From Halomonas salipaludis (GTDB lineage Bacteria; Pseudomonadota; Gammaproteobacteria; Pseudomonadales; Halomonadaceae): 64,000 bases of DNA. The stretch is from positions 372,001 through 436,000 of the forward strand of contig NZ_NSKB01000003.1 of assembly GCF_002286975.1 (NCBI RefSeq), read 5' to 3'. The notes beneath the pieces were generated by a model. That model was not told the DNA's origin. It ran no database searches and saw only the letters and a program-made list of their open reading frames with translations. Positions within the stretch are counted from its first letter, which is position 1; each line of letters begins with the position of its first letter. This document shows positions 44,864 to 54,931 of the stretch, one piece after another. Both the position numbers and the translations under genes were made by a program.

Positions 44864-45151
44864 TCACTGCTCGATACCGTTCTCCTTGAGCTTCGTGGCC
44901 AGGCGGTTGGCGACGCGATCCATCTGCCAGGGGTCGACGCCGGGCAGCATGCGCCGGGCCTCGGCGAATAGCGTGGCGGCCTTGGTGTGGCGGCCGGAGT
45001 AGATCAGCATGATCAGCGTGCCTTCGATCTGCTTCTCGGTATGGGCCGGCTCGTTATGCTTGTCGCGGCGTCCACCGCTGCTACGGGAAATTCTCACGGG
45101 CTGATTCTCACGGGGATTCGGCGCACGCCTCTCAAGCGGGCGTTTGATCAT
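44864..45151 (-). CDS. Small conserved-looking hypothetical protein
   Basis: A 95-residue frame converging with the enolase-superfamily gene. The N-terminal half is basic and low-complexity (RRAPNPRENQPVRISRSSGGRRDKHNEPAH); the C-terminal half looks helical and structured (EKQIEGTLIMLIYSGRHTK, DPWQMDRVANRLATKLKENG). I do not recognise a family. The start is uncertain: the ATG at 45151 has no good ribosome-binding site and is preceded by a 19-bp palindrome. A shorter start (for example at MLIYSG) is possible. It looks like a soluble cytoplasmic protein. Confidence 0.55.
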   Translation of the reverse strand: MIKRPLERRAPNPRENQPVRISRSSGGRRDKHNEPAHTEKQIEGTLIMLIYSGRHTKAATLFAEARRMLPGVDPWQMDRVANRLATKLKENGIEQ

Positions 45152-45170
45152 GCATTATGGGCAATAATGC
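45152..45170. promoter_or_regulatory. Palindrome upstream of the small hypothetical gene
   Basis: GCATTAT-GGGCA-ATAATGC, seven-base arms. On the minus strand its right arm resembles a -10 box (CATAAT), so this may be an operator overlapping a promoter. Confidence 0.4.
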
Positions 45171-45192
45171 CTGCCGGGTCATCCTCTCGAGG

Positions 45193-46080
45193 CTAGCGCG
45201 GCGGGGCGGCCAGCCGCGCCAGGCGGTCGCCGAACAGATAGGCACCCAGTGCGGTCAGGATCAGCAGCGCGCCGACCACCATCGACGGCGATGGCTGTTC
45301 GGCGTTGAAGGCCATGCCCAGGCCCAGCGCCAGCACCGGGGTGATCAGCGTCACCAGGGCGACCGTAGCGGCGCTCAGCCGTGACAGGATCAGGTAGTAG
45401 CATAGAAAGCCCAGCAGCGAGCCGAATACCCCGAGGTAAAGCACCGACCAGAGTCCGCGCTGGCTCAGTGGCACCATGAGCGGCTCGCCGCTGGCCAGCC
45501 ACAGCGCCGCGAAACACGGCATGCTCAGCAACAGCGCACCGACGGTCTGGTTGAGCGGGTGCAGGCCGGCGGCAACGCGTTGCACGGCGATGCCGCTGCC
45601 GCTGAACAGCGTCACCGCGACGACCATCAGCGCCAGGGCGCCGAGTTGCTGGCGGCCGACCTGTAGCGAGTCGGCGAAGATCACCGCCAGCCCGACCACC
45701 CCCAGCACGCAGCCGATCCAGTGCCAGCGGGCCAGCTTGTTGGCGCCGGGCAGCAGCTGCAGCATCAGCCCCGAGAGCAGCGGGGCCAGGCCGAACATCA
45801 CCGACATCAGCCCCGAGGCGAGGGTCTGGGAGGCGTGATAGCTCAGCGCCATGGCGCCGAACACCCCGGGCACTGCCGCGACATAGCTGGCCAGGGCGCG
45901 CTTGGAGAGGCTCAGGCGCCGGCCGCTGGCGTAGAGGATCGCCAGCCCCAGCAGCACCGCAATCGCCATGCGCAGCCACACGCTGCCCACCGGCGCGCCG
46001 GCCTCGGCGCTCCACTTGATGGCCAGCGGCGTGGTGGCCCACACCAGTACCACGATGAGATAGGCCGCTGAGGTGGGCAT
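45193..46080 (-). CDS. EamA-family (drug/metabolite) transporter
   Basis: A 295-residue membrane protein with ten predicted helices in two EamA repeats: LIVVLVWATTPLAIKWSAE and AIAVLLGLAILYASG in the first, LGALALMVVAVTLFSGSGIAVQR and TPVLALGLGMAFNAEQPS in the second. The ATG at 46080 has AAGGA upstream and gives the standard short cytoplasmic start; the longer frame to 46128 does not. Such carriers export or import metabolites, and the substrate is not predictable. It is a single-gene unit on the minus strand. Confidence 0.85.
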   Translation of the reverse strand: MPTSAAYLIVVLVWATTPLAIKWSAEAGAPVGSVWLRMAIAVLLGLAILYASGRRLSLSKRALASYVAAVPGVFGAMALSYHASQTLASGLMSVMFGLAPLLSGLMLQLLPGANKLARWHWIGCVLGVVGLAVIFADSLQVGRQQLGALALMVVAVTLFSGSGIAVQRVAAGLHPLNQTVGALLLSMPCFAALWLASGEPLMVPLSQRGLWSVLYLGVFGSLLGFLCYYLILSRLSAATVALVTLITPVLALGLGMAFNAEQPSPSMVVGALLILTALGAYLFGDRLARLAAPPR

Positions 46081-46175
46081 GGCATCCGTCCTTGGTAAGC
46101 TGGGCCGGCGGGATATGCTGCGCAGCAATACGCGTCACAGCAGTGAATCCTCCCGGGGGATGTTATCAGCATAAC

Positions 46176-46203
46176 AAAAACCGCCGCCCTTTGATGGGGC
46201 GGA
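46176..46203 (-). terminator. Intrinsic terminator after trhO
   Basis: Read on the minus strand, CCGCCC pairs with GGGCGG across a short loop and is followed by CGGTTTTTG. It lies about 55 bp after the trhO stop. Confidence 0.78.
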
Positions 46204-46255
46204 AGGACGGAGTCAGTGCCGAGCGGTGATAGCCATAGAGTGTGAGGGTGTCCGC

Positions 46256-47221
46256 TCAGCGCTCGGTGACGGCATTCTTCATGGTGCGCGGGTCGCGGCC
46301 GATTGGATGGGGCTCGCCGCGGGCCTTGGCCAGATCGATCTGGCGCTGGCGCTCACGGGCGGCGGCGCGGGTCTTCTCCGGCAGCGAATCGATGCAGTGC
46401 GGGCAGCTCACCCCGGGCTCATAGGCGGCGGAGCGCATCTCCTCGACGGACACCGGCATGCGGCAGGCGTGGCACTGCTCGTAGTCGCCCTCGCTGAGGT
46501 CGTGGCGCACGGTGACGCGGTTGTCGAACACGAAGCACTCGCCGCGCCACAGCGACTGCGCCTCGGGCACCTTCTCGAGGTAGTTCAGCACCCCGCCCTT
46601 GAGGTGGTAGACCTCCTCGAAGCCCTCCTTGAGCATGAAGCTCGAGGCCTTCTCGCAGCGGATGCCGCCGGTGCAGAACATCGCCACCTTCTTGTGGCGG
46701 GCCGGATCGTAGTGCTGGCGCACGTAGTCGGGAAACTCGCGGAAGGTGGTGGTGCGAGGATCGATGGCGCCCGCGAAGCTGCCGATGGCGACCTCATAGT
46801 CGTTGCGGGTATCGATCACCAGCACCTCGGGGTCGCTGATCACCTCGTTCCACTGCTCGGGCTCGACATAGGTGCCTACCGTATCGTTGGGGTCGATATC
46901 GGGCACGCCGATGGTGACGATCTCGCGCTTCAGCTTGACCTTGGTGCGGTAGAAGGGCGGCTCGTCGCAGTACGATTCCTTGTGATCGATATCGGTCAGG
47001 CGCGGGTCGGCGGTGAGCCAGGCGAGCAGGGCATCGATGGCCTCGCGGCTGCCGGCCACGGTGCCGTTGATGCCTTCGCGGGCCAGTAGCAGGGTGCCCT
47101 TGACCCCGTGCGCGAGCATGGTCTGACGCAGCGGCTCGCGGAGTGCCTCGAAATCATCCAGGGTGACGAACTTGTACAACGCCGCGACCACGATCCGCGG
47201 CGAATCGACGCTTTCTTGCAT
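46256..47221 (-). CDS. trhO: tRNA uridine 5-oxyacetic acid synthase (rhodanese-related TrhO/YceA)
   Basis: A 321-residue protein matching TrhO (YceA), which performs prephenate-independent hydroxylation of U34 in tRNA. Visible features are the N-terminal acylphosphatase-like domain ([15 protein letters not shown]...[12 protein letters not shown]), the central rhodanese domain with [19 protein letters not shown] and the active Cys in [13 protein letters not shown], and the C-terminal cysteine cluster CHACRMPV...CPHCIDS. AGGAG precedes the ATG. It is monocistronic, flanked by terminator-type hairpins on both sides. It is a housekeeping gene and unrelated to the island rhodanese. Confidence 0.93.
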   Translation of the reverse strand: MQESVDSPRIVVAALYKFVTLDDFEALREPLRQTMLAHGVKGTLLLAREGINGTVAGSREAIDALLAWLTADPRLTDIDHKESYCDEPPFYRTKVKLKREIVTIGVPDIDPNDTVGTYVEPEQWNEVISDPEVLVIDTRNDYEVAIGSFAGAIDPRTTTFREFPDYVRQHYDPARHKKVAMFCTGGIRCEKASSFMLKEGFEEVYHLKGGVLNYLEKVPEAQSLWRGECFVFDNRVTVRHDLSEGDYEQCHACRMPVSVEEMRSAAYEPGVSCPHCIDSLPEKTRAAARERQRQIDLAKARGEPHPIGRDPRTMKNAVTER

Positions 47222-47341
47222 GCTTGGCTCCTGGTTGTCGCCCTCGCAAAGGGCGGACCATGGGTTGAGGCGGGCATTCTACGACAGCACCACGGGCGCT
47301 GCATCTCCTGCTGGCTGATCCAGGTCAAGCCGATACAAGAA

Positions 47342-47368
47342 GGCCTCGTCACCGGTGGTGACGAGGCC
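47342..47368 (-). terminator. Terminator hairpin after serA
   Basis: Perfect 12-bp stem GGCCTCGTCACC (47342-47353) / GGTGACGAGGCC (47357-47368) with a 3-nt loop. On the minus strand it is followed by TTCTTGT, a weak U-tract. Confidence 0.75.
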
Positions 47369-47394
47369 AGGTTGAGCCTCGAGCAGCGGCTGGC

Positions 47395-48645
<1,251 letters not shown>

Positions 48646-48889
48646 CGTCGAATCAACCCTTTGTGCGGCGCAGCCGCTTGCTATCGGTATCGTGGTGAGC
48701 CTGTTGCAACAGGGTCGCTATCCTAGCACAGCAGGCCCGCGCCTCGGCCGGTGGCAGCGATGAAAATCCTGCGCCGTTACTATGAGCGGGCTGCATGTAG
48801 CGGCTGGCATAACCTGGGGCAGACGACCCCGGGGGTGGAGCGTGTATACTGTGGCATCATTTTCCCACGTGCGAAGAGCAACATACGCC

Positions 48890-49153
48890 ATGGTCGATAG
48901 CCCGGCTGACATGCCTCCGGCGCCGCAGGATTTCGCCGCCACCCTCGAACGCCTCGAAGCGCTGGTCGCCCAACTCGAGTCCGGCTCGCTGTCGCTGGAA
49001 GACTCGCTGGCCGCCTTCGAGCAGGGCGTGGGCCTGACCCGCGATGCCCAGCAGCGCCTCGACGCCGCCGAACTCAGGGTACGCCAGTTGATCGAGCAGC
49101 CCGCCGGCGAGCTTGGTGAAGCACCGTTCGACGCCGAGGGCCCGGCGCAGTGA
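48890..49153 (+). CDS. xseB: Exodeoxyribonuclease VII small subunit
   Basis: An 87-residue protein with the XseB core [20 protein letters not shown] and [34 protein letters not shown], a pair of helices that bind the large subunit XseA. The ATG at 48890 gives the family length; the open frame further upstream lacks homology. Its end overlaps the ispA GTG start (GTGA), the conserved xseB-ispA-dxs arrangement of gammaproteobacteria. It takes part in single-strand DNA degradation during repair. Confidence 0.94.
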   Translation: MVDSPADMPPAPQDFAATLERLEALVAQLESGSLSLEDSLAAFEQGVGLTRDAQQRLDAAELRVRQLIEQPAGELGEAPFDAEGPAQ

Positions 49154-50031
49154 CGGCACCGCTGGCGCTGCGTCTCGTCGAGGACCGCAAGCGGGTCGAT
49201 GGCTGCCTCGAGGCCCTGTGGCAAGCGCGGCCGTCGGTCGAGCCACGCCTCGAGGCGGCCATGCGCTACGCTGTACTGGGCGGCGGCAAGCGGCTGCGCC
49301 CGGTGCTGGTGTATGCCGCCGGGCGTGCCCTGGGGGCGACCGATGCCGAACTCGATGCACCGGCGGTGGCGATCGAGCTGATTCACGCCTATTCGCTGGC
49401 GCACGACGACCTGCCGGCGATGGACGATGATGACCTGCGCCGCGGCCAGCCCACGCTACACAAGGCTTTCGACGAGGCCACCGCGATCCTCGCCGGCGAT
49501 GCCCTGCAGGCGTTGGCCTTCGAGGTGCTGGCAGGTACCCGGCATGCGCGTCTCGCCGCCTTGGTGGCTACCCTGGCCAGCGCCGCAGGGCGTCAGGGCA
49601 TGGTCGCCGGCCAGGCGCTGGATCTGGCGGCGGTGGGTGGGCAGCCCGATGTCGCCGCGCTGGCGCATATGCACCGCCACAAGACCGGGGCGCTGATTAG
49701 CGCCGCGCTGCGCCTGGGGGGAGTGATTGCTGTCGCCGAGGACGATCCGCGGCTGGCAGCGTTGGCGGCCTATGGCGATGCCATCGGCCTGGCCTTTCAG
49801 ATTCACGACGATGTGCTCGACGTCATCGGCGATACCCAGGTGCTGGGCAAGACCTCCGGCGCCGACGCCGCACGCGACAAGCCGACTTACCCGAGCCTGC
49901 TCGGCCTCGATGGCGCCCGCGCCAAGGCCGACGGGCTGCTCGATGACGCCCTGGCGGCGCTGGTGCCGCTCGGTGAGCGTGGCACGGTGCTTGCCGAGCT
50001 GGCTCGCTACATGATCGAGCGCGACCACTGA
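49150..50031 (+). CDS. ispA: Farnesyl/geranyl diphosphate synthase
   Basis: A 293-residue short-chain prenyl transferase. The first Asp-rich motif is in [17 protein letters not shown], and the second is [12 protein letters not shown], followed by [21 protein letters not shown]. The GTG start overlaps the xseB stop. It condenses IPP with DMAPP and GPP to give farnesyl diphosphate for quinones and cell-wall carrier lipids. It lies 12 bp upstream of dxs, which makes its precursor pathway's first intermediate. Chain length (C15) is inferred from family and context. Confidence 0.95.
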   Translation: MTAPLALRLVEDRKRVDGCLEALWQARPSVEPRLEAAMRYAVLGGGKRLRPVLVYAAGRALGATDAELDAPAVAIELIHAYSLAHDDLPAMDDDDLRRGQPTLHKAFDEATAILAGDALQALAFEVLAGTRHARLAALVATLASAAGRQGMVAGQALDLAAVGGQPDVAALAHMHRHKTGALISAALRLGGVIAVAEDDPRLAALAAYGDAIGLAFQIHDDVLDVIGDTQVLGKTSGADAARDKPTYPSLLGLDGARAKADGLLDDALAALVPLGERGTVLAELARYMIERDH

Positions 50032-50043
50032 CGACGGTACTCC

Positions 50044-51969
50044 ATGAAGCTGTTCGACGAAATTCCCGCCGAGCGCCCGGCCACGCCGCTGCTCGACACG
50101 CTCGACACCCCGGCCGGGCTGCGCGCCATGAGCCCGGCCCAACTGGTCCAGGTGGCCGATGAGCTGCGCGCCTATCTGCTCTACAGCGTGGGTTGCAGCG
50201 GGGGGCACTTCGGCGCCGGGCTCGGCGTTGTCGAGCTGACCGTGGCGCTGCACCACGCCCTCAGCACGCCGCATGACCGGCTGGTGTGGGACGTTGGTCA
50301 CCAGGCCTACCCGCACAAGATCCTTACCGGGCGTCGCGAAGCGATGCTCGGCATTCGCCAATATGGCGGCCTGGCGGCGTTTCCGCGCCGCGCCGAGTCG
50401 GAGTACGACACCTTCGGCGTGGGCCACTCCAGCACCTCGATCTCCGCGGCGCTGGGCATGGCCCTGGCCGCTCGCGTTCGCGGCGAGCGGCGGCGGGTGT
50501 GTGCGGTGATCGGCGATGGAGCGTTGACCGCCGGCATGGCCTTCGAGGCGCTGGCCCACGCCGGCCACGTCGATGCCAACCTGCTGGTGGTGCTCAACGA
50601 CAACGAGATGTCGATCTCCGAGAACGTCGGCGGTATTGCCAGCTACCTGGCGCGGATCCTCGCCAGCAAGCCCTATACTGCGATGCGCGAAAACAGCAAG
50701 CGGGTGCTGTCGCATCTTCCCGGTGCGCTGGAACTGGCGCGGCGCACCGAAGAGCACATGAAGGGCATGATCAGCCCCGCCACGCTGTTCGAGGAGATGG
50801 GCTTCAACTATATCGGGCCCATCGATGGCCACGACCTCGACGCCCTGACCCATGCGCTGAACAATATGCGCGACCTCGACGGCCCGCAGTTCCTGCACGT
50901 CAAGACCCGCAAGGGGCGTGGCTTCCAGCCCGCCGAGGCCGACCCCATCGGCTACCACGCCATCACCAAGCTGGAGAAGCGCGATCCGGCGCCGCTGGCA
51001 CCGGCCCAGACCCAGCAAGCGACGCCACGCAACGACGTAATACGTGCCAAACCGCGCAAGTATTGCAACGTCTTCGGTGACTGGATCTGCGATATGGCCG
51101 CCACCGACGAGCGGCTGATCGGCATTACTCCGGCGATGCGCGAAGGCTCCGACCTGGTCCGCTTCTCGCAGGTGTATCCCGAGCGCTACTTCGATGTCGC
51201 AATAGCCGAGCAGCACGCCGTGACCATGGCCGCCGGGATGGCCTGCGAGGGCGCCAAGCCGGTGGTGGCGATCTACTCGACCTTCCTGCAGCGCGGCTAC
51301 GACCAACTGATTCACGACGTGGCGGTGCAGCACCTCGATGTGACCTTCGCCATCGACCGCGCTGGCTTGGTCGGCGAGGACGGCCCCACCCACCACGGCA
51401 GCATGGATCTCTCTTATCTACGCTGCGTGCCGGGCATGGTGATCCTGGCGCCGGCCGACGAGGCCGAGTGCCGCGCCATGCTCAGCGCCGCCTATCGCCA
51501 CCCTGGCCCGGCGGCGGTACGCTACCCGCGTGGTACCGGTCCCGGCAGCGAGATCCCCGAGCACCTCGAGCCGCTCGCTATCGGTCAGGCCGAACGGCGG
51601 CGCCAGGGGCAGGGTGTGGCGCTGCTGGCGTTTGGCAGTCTCAATGGCCCGGCCGCCGAGGTCGCCGAGCGGCTCGATGCCAGCCACCTCAACATGCGCT
51701 CGGTCAAGCCGCTGGACCGCAACGCCGTACTGGCCGCGGCCCGCGACCACGACCTGCTGGTGACCCTGGAGGAGAACGTGGTGGCTGGCGGCGCCGGCAG
51801 CGCGGTCAATGAGCTGCTGGCCGCCGAGGGCGTGGCGGTCGAGATACTTAATCTCGGCCTGCCCGACGCCTTCGTTGAACACGGCAAGCCCGGCGAACTG
51901 CTCGCCGAGTGCGGGCTCGACGCAGCGGGTATCGAGGCGTCGATTCGGCGACGTCTGACGGGCAGCTAG
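50044..51969 (+). CDS. dxs: 1-deoxy-D-xylulose-5-phosphate synthase
   Basis: A 641-residue thiamine-diphosphate transketolase-like enzyme, making DXP from pyruvate and glyceraldehyde 3-phosphate as the first step of the MEP isoprenoid pathway. Visible features are [37 protein letters not shown], the ThDP motif [14 protein letters not shown]...NDNEMSIS, the catalytic Glu in [16 protein letters not shown], and [26 protein letters not shown]. It is the last gene of xseB-ispA-dxs and is followed by a strong terminator. Confidence 0.97.
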   Translation: MKLFDEIPAERPATPLLDTLDTPAGLRAMSPAQLVQVADELRAYLLYSVGCSGGHFGAGLGVVELTVALHHALSTPHDRLVWDVGHQAYPHKILTGRREAMLGIRQYGGLAAFPRRAESEYDTFGVGHSSTSISAALGMALAARVRGERRRVCAVIGDGALTAGMAFEALAHAGHVDANLLVVLNDNEMSISENVGGIASYLARILASKPYTAMRENSKRVLSHLPGALELARRTEEHMKGMISPATLFEEMGFNYIGPIDGHDLDALTHALNNMRDLDGPQFLHVKTRKGRGFQPAEADPIGYHAITKLEKRDPAPLAPAQTQQATPRNDVIRAKPRKYCNVFGDWICDMAATDERLIGITPAMREGSDLVRFSQVYPERYFDVAIAEQHAVTMAAGMACEGAKPVVAIYSTFLQRGYDQLIHDVAVQHLDVTFAIDRAGLVGEDGPTHHGSMDLSYLRCVPGMVILAPADEAECRAMLSAAYRHPGPAAVRYPRGTGPGSEIPEHLEPLAIGQAERRRQGQGVALLAFGSLNGPAAEVAERLDASHLNMRSVKPLDRNAVLAAARDHDLLVTLEENVVAGGAGSAVNELLAAEGVAVEILNLGLPDAFVEHGKPGELLAECGLDAAGIEASIRRRLTGS

Positions 51970-52003
51970 TCCATCTCTCTCATAACGTCTTGCGTGGCAT
52001 AGC

Positions 52004-52036
52004 AACGCCCCGGCCCTCGGTCGGGGCGTTCTTTTT
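52004..52036 (+). terminator. Intrinsic terminator after dxs
   Basis: AACGCCCCGGCC (52004-52015) pairs with GGTCGGGGCGTT (52019-52030) with one mismatch, followed by CTTTTT. Confidence 0.88.
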
Positions 52037-52410
52037 AGCACGCAAGGGTCTGAAGTTATTGTTTTTAGTTATCTAAAGCGCCAATAGCATTTCCCTACGC
52101 TTCTCGTGAGGCGACGTTATGGATGAGGTCAGGCGAGGAAATTGCCGTCATTTTATGTAAGACATATCTGACATTTAATGTAGTCAGTGGTGGTGTCGTG
52201 AGGGCGATGAACGCTGAAAAATTCAGCCAAATTCCGGCAAGATTGGCGATCACAAGAGCAATATCGCCTATCGTGCATCCACTTGTTTCTCGTCGGTATC
52301 CCTTGGCCGGCCAGTACCCCCTCTGGATTCCCCGGTTGCGTCTGCCTACCCTCGCGCCCTCGATACTAAGATCATTCGATCATTCAGGATTCACCGCAGA
52401 GGGTCGCAGC
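52037..52410. other. Upstream region of the type VI secretion cluster
   Basis: No convincing gene. The first half is A+T-rich and likely holds the tss promoter; no clear sigma-54 (-24/-12) element was found. A tandem direct repeat GATCATTC-GATCATTC lies at 52370-52385, 25 bp before the tssB start, and may be a small regulatory site or chance. Confidence 0.45.
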
Positions 52411-52926
52411 ATGGCGAAGGAAGGGACCGTCGCGCCGAAAGAGCGCATCAATATCAAGTACGTGCCTGCCACCGGCGATCAGCAGGCCGAAACCGAGCTG
52501 CCGCTGAAGCTACTGGTGGTCGGCGACTTCAAGGGCGGTGCCGAAGAGACGCCGATCGAAGAGCGCGATGCGGTCTCGGTCGACAAGAACAACTTCCAGT
52601 CAGTGATGCGCGAGGCCGGGCTTGGCCTGCAGGCCAGCGTACCCAATCGTCTCACCGATGGTGACGACGCCGCCGACCTGGCGGTGGATCTCGAATTCAA
52701 GTCGCTCAGCGACTTTGCCCCGGACAGCGTGGCCCGCCAGGTACCCGAGTTGCGCAAGCTGGTCGAGCTGCGCGAGGCACTGGTAGCCCTCAAGGGGCCG
52801 CTGGGCAACGTGCCGGCGTTCCGCGACCGGCTGCAGAAGCTGCTGGAGAGCGAAGACGCGCGCCAGCAGCTGCTCGCCGAACTCGAGCTGCTCGACGGCG
52901 ATAGCGACGCCAAGGGCGACAGCTGA
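52411..52926 (+). CDS. tssB: Type VI secretion sheath small subunit TssB
   Basis: A 171-residue TssB (VipA/ImpB). It has the typical KERINIKYVPATG N terminus, ELPLKLLVVGDFKG, DKNNFQSVMREAGL and the FKSLSDFAPDSVARQVPELRKLVELREAL region that interlocks with TssC in the contractile sheath. The ATG at 52411 has AGAGGG upstream; a much longer upstream frame is non-homologous. It opens the tss cluster, with tssC 55 bp downstream. The acidic C-terminal tail (ELELLDGDSDAKGD) suits a halophilic host. Confidence 0.95.
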   Translation: MAKEGTVAPKERINIKYVPATGDQQAETELPLKLLVVGDFKGGAEETPIEERDAVSVDKNNFQSVMREAGLGLQASVPNRLTDGDDAADLAVDLEFKSLSDFAPDSVARQVPELRKLVELREALVALKGPLGNVPAFRDRLQKLLESEDARQQLLAELELLDGDSDAKGDS

Positions 52927-52981
52927 TTTCTCCGCTGGTGCCCTAGGGCGCCGCGGTCATCCATGAATTCGAGGCATAGTG

Positions 52982-54463
52982 ATGAGTGATACGGCACAGC
53001 AGCAGGGCCAGGCCAGCGAGGCCGTGGCCGAGGAATCCCTACTCGACCAGGTCATGGCGCAGACGCGCATGGCACCGGCTGACGAGGGCTATGACGTCGC
53101 CAAGCAGGGCGTGGCGGCCTTTATCGCCGAGCTGCTCAACAGCGACAGCGAGGCCCCTCAGGTCAACAAGTCCGTGGTCGACCGCATGATCGTCGAGCTC
53201 GACCGCAAGATCGGCGGCCAGGTCGACGAGATTCTCCACGACCAGGGCTTCCAGCAGATCGAGTCGGCCTGGCGCGGTCTCAAGCTGCTGGTGGATCGCA
53301 CCGACTTCCGCGAGAACATCAAGCTCGACCTGCTGCATGCCACCAAGGAGGAGCTGCTCGAAGACTTCGAATTCGCCCCGGAGCTGAGCCAGAGCGGCCT
53401 CTACCAGCACGTCTACGCCTCGGGCTATGGGCAGTTCGGCGGCGAGCCGGTGGGCGGCATCATCGGCCACTACGACTTCTCGCCCTCGACCCCCGATATC
53501 AAGCTGCTGCAGTACACCTCGGCGGTGGGGGCGATGGCCCACGCGCCCTTCCTGTCCTCGGTGGCGCCCAGCTTCTTCGGTGTCGACAGCTTCGAGGAGC
53601 TGCCCAATATCAAGGACTTCAAGGCAATCTTCGAAGGGCCCAAGTATGCCCGCTGGCGCAGCCTGCGCGAGTCGGACGATGCCCGCTACCTGGGCCTGAC
53701 CGCGCCGCGCTTCCTGCTGCGCATGCCCTACGACCCGGTCGAGAACCCGGTCAAGAGCTTCAACTATCGCGAAACCGTCAGCGAGGACCACGAGCACTAT
53801 CTATGGGGCAACACCGCCTACCTGCTCGCCGAGCGACTCACCGACAGCTTCGCCAAGTACCGCTGGTGCCCCAATATCATCGGTCCGCAGAGCGGCGGCG
53901 CGGTGGAGAACCTGCCGGTGCATACCTATGAGGCGCTGGGTCAGATCCAGGCCAAGATTCCCACCGAAGTGCTGGTCACCGACCGGCGCGAGTTCGAGAT
54001 GGCCGAAGAGGGCTTCATCTCGCTGACCATGCGCAAGGGCAGCGACAACGCCGCCTTCTTCTCCGCCAACTCGGTGCAGAAGCCCAAGGTCTTCCCCAAC
54101 ACTGCCGAGGGCAAGGCCGCCGAGACCAACTTCAAGCTCGGCACCCAACTGCCCTACATGTTCATCATCAATCGCCTGGCGCACTACATCAAGGTGCTGC
54201 AGCGCGAGCAGATCGGCTCATGGAAGGAGCGCCAGGACCTCGAGCGCGAGCTCAACGCCTGGATCCGCCAGTACGTCGCCGACCAGGAGAACCCGCCGGC
54301 CGACGTACGCAGCCGCCGGCCGCTGCGCGCCGCCTCGATCCAGGTCTCCGACGTCGAGGGTGAGCCGGGCTGGTATCAGGTCTCGCTCGCCGTGCGCCCG
54401 CACTTCAAGTACATGGGCGCCAACTTCGAGCTGTCGCTGGTCGGGCGTCTCGACAAGGAATAA
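52982..54463 (+). CDS. tssC: Type VI secretion sheath large subunit TssC
   Basis: A 493-residue TssC (VipB/ImpC). Characteristic stretches are DRMIVELDRKIGGQVDEILHD, IESAWRGLKLLVDRTDF, GEPVGGIIGHYDFSPSTPDIKLLQ, APRFLLRMPYDPVENPVKSFNY, and the C-terminal EGEPGWYQVSLAVRPHFKYMGANFELSLVGRL that forms the sheath handshake with TssB. GAGG lies seven bases before the ATG at 52982. TssB and TssC form the contractile sheath around the Hcp tube; hcp is not in the window. Confidence 0.97.
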   Translation: MSDTAQQQGQASEAVAEESLLDQVMAQTRMAPADEGYDVAKQGVAAFIAELLNSDSEAPQVNKSVVDRMIVELDRKIGGQVDEILHDQGFQQIESAWRGLKLLVDRTDFRENIKLDLLHATKEELLEDFEFAPELSQSGLYQHVYASGYGQFGGEPVGGIIGHYDFSPSTPDIKLLQYTSAVGAMAHAPFLSSVAPSFFGVDSFEELPNIKDFKAIFEGPKYARWRSLRESDDARYLGLTAPRFLLRMPYDPVENPVKSFNYRETVSEDHEHYLWGNTAYLLAERLTDSFAKYRWCPNIIGPQSGGAVENLPVHTYEALGQIQAKIPTEVLVTDRREFEMAEEGFISLTMRKGSDNAAFFSANSVQKPKVFPNTAEGKAAETNFKLGTQLPYMFIINRLAHYIKVLQREQIGSWKERQDLERELNAWIRQYVADQENPPADVRSRRPLRAASIQVSDVEGEPGWYQVSLAVRPHFKYMGANFELSLVGRLDKE

Positions 54464-54479
54464 GGGGAGCGCCACCGCC

Positions 54480-54908
54480 ATGGCTGATGAGATTGGCGGC
54501 GTGCTCGGAAGCCGGCTGTTCGAGCGCCTCGCGGCGCCCGAACGGGCCGCTGCAGCAGGGGAAACTGGCCTGGCCGAGGCCGTTGAGTCGATCAAGCGCC
54601 ACCTGGTGGATCTGCTCAACAGCCATCCGGGGCACAGCGAATGTGCCCCGGCGCTGGGACTGCTCGACTTCAATGACGCGACCATCGGCGTGCTCGATCT
54701 GGAGCTCAATATCCAGCGCGCGATACGCCAGTGCATCGAGCGCTTCGAGCCCCGGGTGCGTCGCGTCGAGGTCGAGTCGGTGCCCAATCGGGGCGACCCC
54801 CTGCAACTGCACTTCCAGGTGCACGCCACCCTGGCGCTGGGCCGCGAGAACGCCCAGACCACCATCGATCTACTGCTCAATAACAAGCGCTATCAGTGTC
54901 TTGATTGA
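54480..54908 (+). CDS. tssE: Type VI secretion baseplate protein TssE (gp25-like)
   Basis: A 142-residue gp25-like baseplate wedge subunit. Visible are GSRLFERLA at the N terminus, VESIKRHLVDLLNSHPGHSECAPALGLLDFND, INIQRAI-like LNIQRAIRQCIERFEPRVRRVEVE, and the conserved LHFQVHATL close. GGGGAG precedes the ATG, 16 bp after tssC. The EPR triad typical of gp25 proteins is present in RFEPRV. It starts sheath assembly at the baseplate. Confidence 0.94.
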   Translation: MADEIGGVLGSRLFERLAAPERAAAAGETGLAEAVESIKRHLVDLLNSHPGHSECAPALGLLDFNDATIGVLDLELNIQRAIRQCIERFEPRVRRVEVESVPNRGDPLQLHFQVHATLALGRENAQTTIDLLLNNKRYQCLD

Positions 54909-54931
54909 TCGCCGTTGCCACCGAGGCTTGC

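Noticed and set aside
48843-48850. TGTATACT resembling the GntR-type operator upstream of xseB
   Set aside because: One mismatch, no flanking symmetry, and it fronts housekeeping genes; it may be part of an ordinary -10 region.
49456-51396. 646-codon leftward frame opposite ispA and dxs
   Set aside because: Shadow frame spanning two unrelated conserved genes on the other strand; composition is typical of reverse frames of high-GC genes.
52370-52385. Direct repeat GATCATTC-GATCATTC before tssB
   Set aside because: Only two short copies, with no known regulator matching; kept as a note in the upstream-region entry rather than as a finding.
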